Assembly (NCBI GenBank): GCA_013400115.1
Contig: VXBP01001835.1
Location: 62,001-126,000 of the forward strand
Length of the DNA: 64,000 bases
Direction of reading: 5' to 3'
Origin: Rhinopomastus cyanomelas
Taxonomy: Eukaryota > Chordata > Aves > Bucerotiformes > Rhinopomastidae
Part shown: positions 56,221 to 64,000 of the stretch, in pieces
How positions within the stretch are numbered: the first letter of the stretch is position 1
Layout of the letters: each line of letters starts with the position of its first letter
Position numbers and translations under genes: made by a program
The notes under the pieces: model-generated
What the model saw: only the letters and a program-made list of their open reading frames with translations
The model's database searches: none
Told to the model about the DNA's origin: nothing

Positions 56221-57818
56221 TTTGTAATCTGTTCTTTTCTTAGGGCTACGACAGGTTTTATGAAGATGAATACAGTGTCATTTCGTTCTGTATCATTCCT
56301 GTTTCTAATGCAGTTGTTTTACAGCATGAGCTCATTTCAGGATTAAGTTGTTAGAAGGACAGAAGCTGTGATTTGTTTATTTTTTTTAAATCTTGAGGGT
56401 TTTCTTCCACCGGAAAAAAGCCAGCAAGTGGAGAGCAGCCTGACAGCACTGTGTGTAGTGAGGTATCAGCAGAGGGCTGGCAGAGGAGTAGAAGGGGAAA
56501 AAAAATGAGATGAGCCTGTGATGTGATGGACGAGGGAGTAAGTGGAGCTGTATGCAAGGCTGAGCATGGGCAGCTCGTGAGCAAGGGCCAGCAAAGAGGT
56601 CGAAAGGGATTTTGTGAGGAATGGAGAGTTCAGCGAAGCCTTTCAGGGACAGAGCCATGCAGTCACTCTTTTGTGTGTGCAGGTGGCATATTGTGGGATT
56701 GTAAATGGGTAGGACTCACACAGCGACACGCGTCACGGAGAAGTGTCGGCTTAGGAGGGCAGAATGAGTAGCACCGGTAGCAGCTGCTGGCAGCGCGAGC
56801 GGATGGCTCTTGGCATGGGAGCAAACCAATGGGCTTGGCCATTCAGCGTCCCTGGACAGGTCCAGCAGCCAGTTGGTCCATCTGCTGCAGCCCCTCCTTC
56901 TTGTCCCCTGATAGCCTTGTGTTGGCAGACCTTCCCCTTTTCTGTTTTGGCTGGTTTCTGTGTTGGACGCAGAGAGATGCAAAAGAGACGTTTTGAAGGG
57001 AGGACAGCGGTACTGGATGGGCGCTCTCTGTGCTGCCTCTAGCCTCCAGGACTTGAATGCAGAGTTGTGCAGATTTTAACAGGTGCTTCTGTGAGCACTG
57101 AAGCTAATGAAGTTGGATTCCTGCAGCTTTGTGTCTCCTGTTCGCCTGACTTGGGTGTCAAGGAAGGTGTGAGCTCCCATTTAAGCTTTTCCTGTGGCTG
57201 AAGCAATTCTAAGGGCTTTCTCTCATGTGAATTCTTTTACGCTTTATAATAAAGTGTGATCTCAGACTGCAGCCTTTCCTCCAGTCAGGGTATTTATCAG
57301 GTTTCTCCCCTCTGTATGGCTGCCTGTTTTCATGAACCTTTTATAGTCCTCCTGAGGCCCTCCATCCACTGTCAGACTGGCTTCAAATTAGCCAGCAGAT
57401 TCAAAGGTTTATGGGGCAGGAGCTTGGACTGCACAGGGGATGATTGCATAAGCTTGTAGGAAAACAGTGTGAAATTATTTACCTTTTTGGAATTAAACTT
57501 AATTTGTATGAAGAGATGACAATATAATTAATAAACACTGAAATATAACCCCTGGACAGCAGATCGTGAGACCCAGTATCTCTTCTGGTTTGGCTACTGT
57601 CTGTTGGATGTCTTGGTTTGCCATCTGTCATAAGACACACCGCATCTTGAGCCTTCTGGAGCACCATGCCACAGCTTCCAGGGGTTGGACAGCTATTTAA
57701 AAATAATACTTGAAAATAAAATACGGTAAAAAGCAGGATCCACGATGTTCCAGCTTCCCCAAAAGACAGGAGAAGCAAGTCATGGATACAACTGAATGAC
57801 AAAAACCAATGGGTTGAA
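56221..57818. other. PATJ intron, unique sequence
   Basis: No repeat recognised. Slightly more GC-rich around 56520-57050. Confidence 0.45.
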
Positions 57819-57900
57819 TATCACAGTATCACCCAGTATCACAGTAATGATACGGTTGGAAAAGACCTTAAAGATCATCCAGCCCAACCTATATCAACCC
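57819..57900 (-). mobile_element. CR1 3' end with extended tail, minus strand
   Basis: tatcacagtatcacccagtat then cacagtaatgatacggttgg and catccagcccaacc. The tail carries extra ATCACAGT-type units. Confidence 0.8.
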
Positions 57901-60593
57901 AAAAGAATTACAATGAGAGCTACCTTACTCCACTCTTAGTCTTTCCCTCAAGCATTTGTGTCATACCTTTCTCTTAGTTGATTTCCACCTCCAGTGAAGT
58001 TGGGAAATGTCTGTTTAATGTAGTGAAGTTTATCCATTTAACTCTTCCTCCTGGATAAGTACTTGGAGATGGATTTCTTTCGGCAGAGGTAGAAGAGAGA
58101 ATGCTTGACGTACTGCACATCTCCCTTCAGGTACATCATCAATTTCCTGGTTAGAATGGTGTTCGTTTACAAAAATCCCCAAAGCCTAATGCGTTAGTAT
58201 CTTTATGTCATTAAATATGTTAAAGAGAAGGTATTTGTTACCTACTAACCTATTTTGGTACTGAAAAACAATCTGTTAAAATATTCTGCCACTAGTTTCT
58301 GATTCTTCTGCTTCTGCAGAGAACCGAATGCCTTGCTCATGGCTTATTTCACCTATGCTGTAAGCAAAGGTGTCTGACCCTAGTCCTTTCCCTGTACTCT
58401 CTGTGGAAGAGAAGCCAGCTCTGCCAGTTTCTGTCCATTGGAGAGATTAAAAATAACTGGACTAGAATATCCAATGAAAAAATATTGTCTTATTTCATCA
58501 ACTCTGTCATGTTTTATGATGTCATAAGTGCAGCATAAACCTGATTAACTTCTTGAATAGACTCTCAAGACAGCTGATTAAATAAGATGTATGGGTTTTT
58601 TAGGGAGAGAACACATGTCTTCTGTGTTTTTACAGGGAGACTGAAAGAGGATTTGAGGAGGGGGAGGAATGGTTGTTCATTCACCTGTGCACATCCTCCC
58701 ACCTCACCTTGAAGTAAAAGGAAAACGGCAGTTGGCAAACGCAGGAGGAGTCACTGAGTGGTACTTCCAGTGCAGAAGAATCTATGTTACTGTTATTATT
58801 TCAGTTTATATCACACAGGACAATTGATAATTATTCCGAGTAATAAACTCTGCTTTCTCATTTTAAGAGGAGGCATTTGAGTTAATTCTTTGTTTGCTTA
58901 GTGGCTTGCTTTTTCTGGAATAAGAGCATTCCTCTCAGGGTATGGTTCCAGCCTGGAAGTTTGCAGTTTAGTTGTTCAGCAATGTGAGAAGTGTTTATTT
59001 GTTTACTCCTCCAATGTTCTGCTCTTTCTCAGGCTGAAGCTCCACGGGGCCAGGTAACTGTGAGCCAAAAGGAAGAGCACCATTTGCCGGTCTCACGCCT
59101 TCCTCGGTTGTTTATGGTGTTTAGGTGCTTTTTACTCTTTCCAACTACAGACTGTCCAACTCACTCAGCAGAAGACCACTCCACCATTAAACAGAACTGT
59201 TTTCTGGTGAACTGGTGACCTATGAGGCTCACAGAGGAGTCTGAGGAGCATGAGAGCTTGAACAGAGGAAGACGGGAGGATATTCTTGAGCTCTGCTTCG
59301 CCTGAAACTTCTTACGGGCCTAAGCTCATGATCTGAAGTTAGAATGGTGTGCTGTGAGTCCCCTTCTTTCACCCACACTTCCGTAAGTCTGTGAAAGGTT
59401 TTCACTTAGTGACACAGCTTTATACTAAGGCACCACCTCAGCCATGAATTGGATAGGCTGAGTGTGGAGCAAGTGAGAAGATGTGGGCTGTGCAAACACT
59501 GCTCTGCACAGCAGTGCCAGCTGGCCCAGTCTGATGAGAAACCAAGGAACATGAATGGGAGCTGCAGTTCACTTCTCCTGAAATGGAAGGGGAATGTGAG
59601 GTCATGTCAAAGATGGGAGAGCACCAACACCAGCGTTTGCTCTGGGTTGGATCTTATAGCTCAGTGGCTGACTGTGGAAAGACATCCTGTGGATTAGTGT
59701 TATCAGACGTTGCCAGTGGTGCTTTTAATCCTGAGAGAGCCAAGCTATGCATCAGAAACCTCACTGGAAGATTTAGGAGTAGGTCTCTCTCTGCTGAGAT
59801 GCTTTGGGACTTGAAGACAGCTCTTGCCCAGTTAGCTGCACCGTTAGCTTGTGTGTCTCTGATATGTAATAGTACAATTAATGCATTAAATGACATAACA
59901 GAATATACACATCCCAGCTGAAGATGTGGAAAGGTATAGGAGAATCGTTATTATTGGGGTTTACTAATAAAAGAAGCTTTAAAGTGAAGTGACAGGTATT
60001 TGTTTTGTTCTAAGGCACAGAAATGGATCGGTAGTCGGCAGCACTGCTAGGTGTTACAGTCATTTTTCATTTTGCTTCAGCAATCAAAGGCAAGCAGTGC
60101 CATTGGGACAATCAAGTTTATACTTACACAAAGAAAACCTCTAGGTATTGCTGGATGTTCTAAAAATCTTCAAAATGACTCAAGCCCAGTTTGATAGCTA
60201 AAAACAACCAGGATGCAGAACCAACCCAGATTCACTCTTTTGAAATATCTTGGCTCTCTAAGATCGTCGCATGATGTAGGGAGGTATGAGCTGGGCTGAT
60301 TTGGACCTTATCTAAAGTTTTCTCTCTTGGCTTCACGTACAGAAGAGTGCAGTGGTCAGGGGGTATGGACCACACCAAGCGCAGCACAGGACTGGTCTTC
60401 AAATAGCCGTGAGACCTCTGAGCAGCACTGGGGAATCAGACCATGGTTCCACTGTCCTGTGCACAAGCACAGAGGATCCAAAAAGCCACCAGATAGTTTG
60501 AGTTTGTGATCAGTTTGGTGAAAGACTAACCAGCTACCAGCCTTGCAAAGTGCTGGTTCTGTGTGGAAGTCTGTATTTAAAAACAAAACATCT
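57901..60593. other. PATJ intron, 2.7 kb, unique sequence
   Basis: No repeat recognised. The open frames at 59449-59921 on the plus strand have no domain I know. Confidence 0.5.
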
Positions 60594-60675
60594 GCCCTAG
60601 GAGAACCTGCTCTGGTGGGGGTGTTGGACTAGATGAACTCCAGAAGTCCCTTTCAACCCCACCATTCTATGAGAT
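60594..60675 (+). mobile_element. CR1 3' end fragment, plus strand
   Basis: ggagaacctgctctggtgg, gttggactagatgaactcc and ctttcaaccccaccattctat. Confidence 0.85.
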
Positions 60676-61621
60676 TAACCAATACTAAATAGTGTGGAGG
60701 AGCCTTGTCAGGCCTGCTCTGTAAGTGGAAGATGCCTGTCTTCTAAAGCTGGATAAGCATCTTTTTTAATATTAAACTGCCTTTTTTTCATTTAAATTGG
60801 ATTTGCACACTTTAAATCAAACATTTTCCACTTTTAACATGCCTTGCAAGTTTTCAGCAGCAATCTACATGAAGATCTGAGCAGACTCTAACTTATTAGC
60901 ATAATTTAAGTGAAAAAACCACTATTAAGGAAAAGTTTGGGTGTACCCAGAAATCTGGGCCCAGGACTGACTGTAGGAAAAGGCAAGTATCTGACTTTCT
61001 ATTGCTGCCTGAAACAACGATGCATTTTCTCTACAGCTTACTCAACTACTTGGGTGGGAATGAAAATAGCTTATCAAACTCAAACAACTTCTTATGAGCT
61101 GTAAAAGGATATTTTTCTTCTCTGGGCTCTGAATAAGAGCTATGAGTATGAAGCTGAGAGTTGTCAGTTGGAAAATTATGGAAGTGTTTGTGGCCATGGT
61201 GTGATGGCAGAACCCGCGCCGAGGTCAGCACGCGGCATTTATCGTTAACTAGGTGTTGGTGAAGGCCTCAAGACAGACAATAGGAAATGTGTGACACAGT
61301 GGAAATGAGAGCGTTTAAACATGTTTTGCATCAGCACAGAACCTCCATTATCTACGGTGACAGTAACAATGCCTTTGTTAAATACTCCAGTTTTCAACGA
61401 AAACACTTCAGTGGAAACATTTCTTTCTTCCATGAGTCACAGCTGGTGGATTTTTATGCAATATTTCTACTGCAGAGCTGTTGCTTATATTTTAATATAA
61501 CATTTATATTTAATATCAATGTGTATCTTCATTTGAGTTTCTGTTGAAGTGCAAACACTATAGACTGTTAGGAAATATGTATCGTATCAAAGAAATACTG
61601 CACAAAACACAGACTCAACGA
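60676..61621. other. PATJ intron, unique sequence
   Basis: No feature seen. Confidence 0.5.
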
Positions 61622-62598
61622 GTCATAGAATGGCCATAGCTGGAAGGGATCTTAAAGATCATCTAGTTCCAACTCCCCTGCATAGGCAGGGACACCCTCA
61701 CTAGAACAGGTTTCTCAGGGCGTCATCCCACCTGGCCTTCAACACTTCCAGGGTTGGGACAGCCAAAACTTCTTTGTGCAACCTCTTACAGCATCTTGGC
61801 ACCCTCACAGGCAAGAATTTCTTCTCATGTCCAACCTCAGTCTCCCCTCTTCAAAGCTGTAACCCTTGCCCCTTTGTCCTCTTGCGAAGCACCTGTGTAA
61901 AAAGCCCTACTCTAGCTTTCTTGTAGCCCTCTTCAAATACAGGAAAGCTACTCTAAGGTCATCTGGGAGCCTCCTCTTCTCCAGCCTGAACAACCCCGAC
62001 TCACTCAGCCTGTCCTCACAGGGGAGGTACTCCAGCCCAGCCCTCTGATCATTTGAGTTGATCTCCCCTGGACACCTTGCAGACACCTGTCTTTCTGATG
62101 TTGGGGACTCCAGAACTGGACCCAGGACTCCAGATGGGGTCTCACCAGTGCAGAGTAGAGGGGGAGAGTCCCCTCCCTTGCCCAACTGTCATTGCTTCTT
62201 TTGATGCAGCTCCAGACATGGTTGGCTTTCTGGGTTGAAAGTGCATACTGATGGCTCCTGTTCAACTTCTGGTTCACCCCTACCCCCAAGTCCTTCTCCT
62301 CAGGGCTGTCCTCAATCCTTTCTCCTCCCTGTCTGTACTGGTGCATGGGATTGCCTTGACCCAGGTGCAGAACCTTGCACTTGCCCTTGTTGAACTTCGT
62401 GCAGTTTGCACAAACCCACTTCTGGAGCCTGGCAAGGTCCCTCTGGATGGCCTCCCTTTCCTCCAGGGAGTTGACTTCACCACTCAGTGTGGTGTTGTCA
62501 ACATACTAACTGAGACTGCACTCAATTCCACTGTCGTGTTGCTGACAAAGATGCTAAATAGCACAGGTCTGAGTACCGACCCTTGAGGAACATCATCT
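61622..62598 (-). mobile_element. CR1 LINE, third family, about 1 kb, minus strand
   Basis: gtcatagaatggccatagc then catctagttccaactcccc. Minus-strand ORF2 is broken but readable: YSALVRPHLESWVQFWSPQH, KDLGVGVNQKLNRSHQYALS and a DLARLQ-type stretch. It ends near gtaccgacccttgaggaac at the SGVPQGS region. Confidence 0.92.
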
Positions 62599-63497
62599 CA
62601 TCTGACAGGTGAGATAGATCTGGAGCATTTCAACAGATGTAGAGTAAATTTTCTATTTCCTTAAATACTTACGTAGCATTTTGTCATCACCGTTGGCCTA
62701 AAGAAGGGCCATAAAACAGAAATACAACAGAAATACCGCCTTTTCTCACAGATGAATGTGTTTTTCTAGTGACTAGTTACAACCCACCTTTGGCAAAACA
62801 GCAAAAACCTACAAACACTAAGCAGCATTAAAGCGTATCGTTAAGATCACCGTTGAATTAAATCACAATTCAAGTAGTTGATCATGATCTACCTTCTCCC
62901 AGTTCTTGCTGTTAAGACTTGCACTCTATTTTCCAACAGAGCTCAGTGGGTATTTTCCTGGGCTCTGCAGCCCACATGACACATCCAACTTTAATCTCTT
63001 CTAATTGCTGTCACAGCGTATTCTGAAATTGCTGTGCAAACAGACTTCAGATGCTGTAGCGGGTGGGAGTTTAATCCAAAATTTTAATTCAGTCCAAGTC
63101 AAGTCACTCTTACGTGGCTTTGGGATTGCTATGGCAAAGCATGTGATCACTTTGGGTTGGGACATTCTTCATGCCATGTCCTCTCCACCATCATTTGTCT
63201 AAGCTATACAGTATCATTTGTTCATCTTCACCTGCTCTGTCACAACCAGTCCTACATATTTTGTAATGGCTTGTTAGTGCAACTCTTTTATCGGGTTTCT
63301 TGCAGCTCTGTGGGTTTTTTGTCTACATTTCACAGATGGTAGCAATTTTCCCTGGAGACCTTCCTTTAAGAGTAAGAGAATTCTACTCTAAAGAATAGAT
63401 CTCTATGCTCATTAGTACAGCTTTAGCTCACTGGTCAGATCATCTTAAATCTAAAAATTTCCCCATTTCCTCGCCCTGTCCCCCTGTAGATGGATGG
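62599..63497. other. PATJ intron, unique sequence
   Basis: No feature seen. Confidence 0.5.
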
Positions 63498-64000
63498 TCA
63501 CAGTAGGCCAGGTTGGAAGGAACCCCAAGGATCATCAAGTTCAACCCACTAAATTGCAGACATCCAGTTTAAATGAGCTGGCCCAGCACCCTGTCAAGTT
63601 GACCCTTAAAATTGTCTGTAGCTGTGGAATCTACCACTTCCTTCTCGCCAATTACTAATGATAGGACAAGAGGAAATGGCTTCAAGTTGCGTCAGGAGAG
63701 GTTTAGATTGGTTATTGGGAAGAAGTTGTTTCCTGAGAGAGTGGCTGGGCACTGGAACAGGCTGCCCAGGGAGGTGGTGGAGTCACCGTCCCTGGAGGTG
63801 TTTAAAAACCGAGTAGCTAGAGCCCTTGAGGCCATGGTCTGGGAGTTATGGAGCTGTTGGGATGAGGGATGGACTAGATGATCCTGAAGGGCCTTTCCAG
63901 CCAGAAAGATTCTGTGATTCTGTGATAAGACCATTCCAATGTTTCATTGCTCTCACAGTGAAAAACCTTCCTCTGGAGCCCAGTCAGAATCTCCTCAAGA
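63498..64000 (-). mobile_element. Old CR1, minus strand, interrupted by a younger CR1
   Basis: The left part 63498-63647 (tcacagtaggccaggttgg, ccagcaccctgtcaagttg) and the right part 63927-64000 (accattccaatgtttcattg, ctctcacagtgaaaaacc) are consecutive parts of one old CR1 family. The copy runs off the window end. Confidence 0.85.
63648..63926 (+). mobile_element. CR1 3' end inserted into an older CR1, plus strand
   Basis: gataggacaagaggaaatgg to attctgtgattctgtgata. It encodes the last part of ORF2, ERFRLVIGKKLFPERVAGHW then NRLPREVVESPSLEVFKNRV. The same family as 41933-42165. Confidence 0.9.

Noticed and set aside
59034..59054. Possible small exon after gctctttctcag encoding AEAPRGQ
   Set aside because: In the phase required after exon 43230 it gives an immediate TGA.
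59449..59921. Overlapping plus-strand open frames of 82 and 112 codons
   Set aside because: No similarity known to me, different frames overlapping each other, no splice signals that would join them to PATJ.

Overview
This window looks like a piece of a bird genome. It holds an internal segment of one protein-coding gene on the + strand, the orthologue of PATJ (also called INADL), the multi-PDZ scaffold of the Crumbs-PALS1-PATJ polarity complex. I can place fourteen coding exons between 4853 and 43230. Joined, they give 1,993 nt (664 codons plus one base) with no stop and compatible phases at every junction. The start and the end of the gene both lie outside the window.

Layout. 1-4852 is intron packed with CR1 retrotransposons. 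4853-11440 (three exons) encode PDZ4. 12790-28376 (three exons) encode PDZ5 and the start of the following linker. 32323-35691 (four exons) encode the long acidic PDZ5-PDZ6 linker and the very start of PDZ6. 36520-38370 (two exons) encode the rest of PDZ6. 39766-43230 (two exons) encode the linker towards PDZ7. 43231-64000 appears to be one unfinished intron of more than 20.7 kb; I find no PDZ7 exon in it. Domain numbers follow human PATJ as I remember it.

The second main content is CR1 LINE sequence: about thirty 5'-truncated copies in both orientations, from at least four families that can be told apart by their 3' ends. One copy (2047-3414) keeps a 411-codon open reverse-transcriptase frame with all three catalytic aspartates. 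Another (44530-46697) is about 2.2 kb long. Several are nested inside each other. Abundant CR1 with octamer 3' tails of the ATTCTGTG/ATCCTATG type is typical of birds and other sauropsids. The high density and apparent youth of some copies would suit a CR1-rich bird lineage such as woodpeckers and relatives, but this is inference only.

The CR1 copies are unevenly spread: 16585-30211 (13.6 kb) has none that I can recognise. A weakly supported two-exon minus-strand gene model lies at 56220-54453 in the last intron. I recognise no homologue for it. I see no tRNA, rRNA, CRISPR array or bacterial feature. There is one assembly gap of 248 N (5366-5613) inside a CR1 and a single N at 30810.
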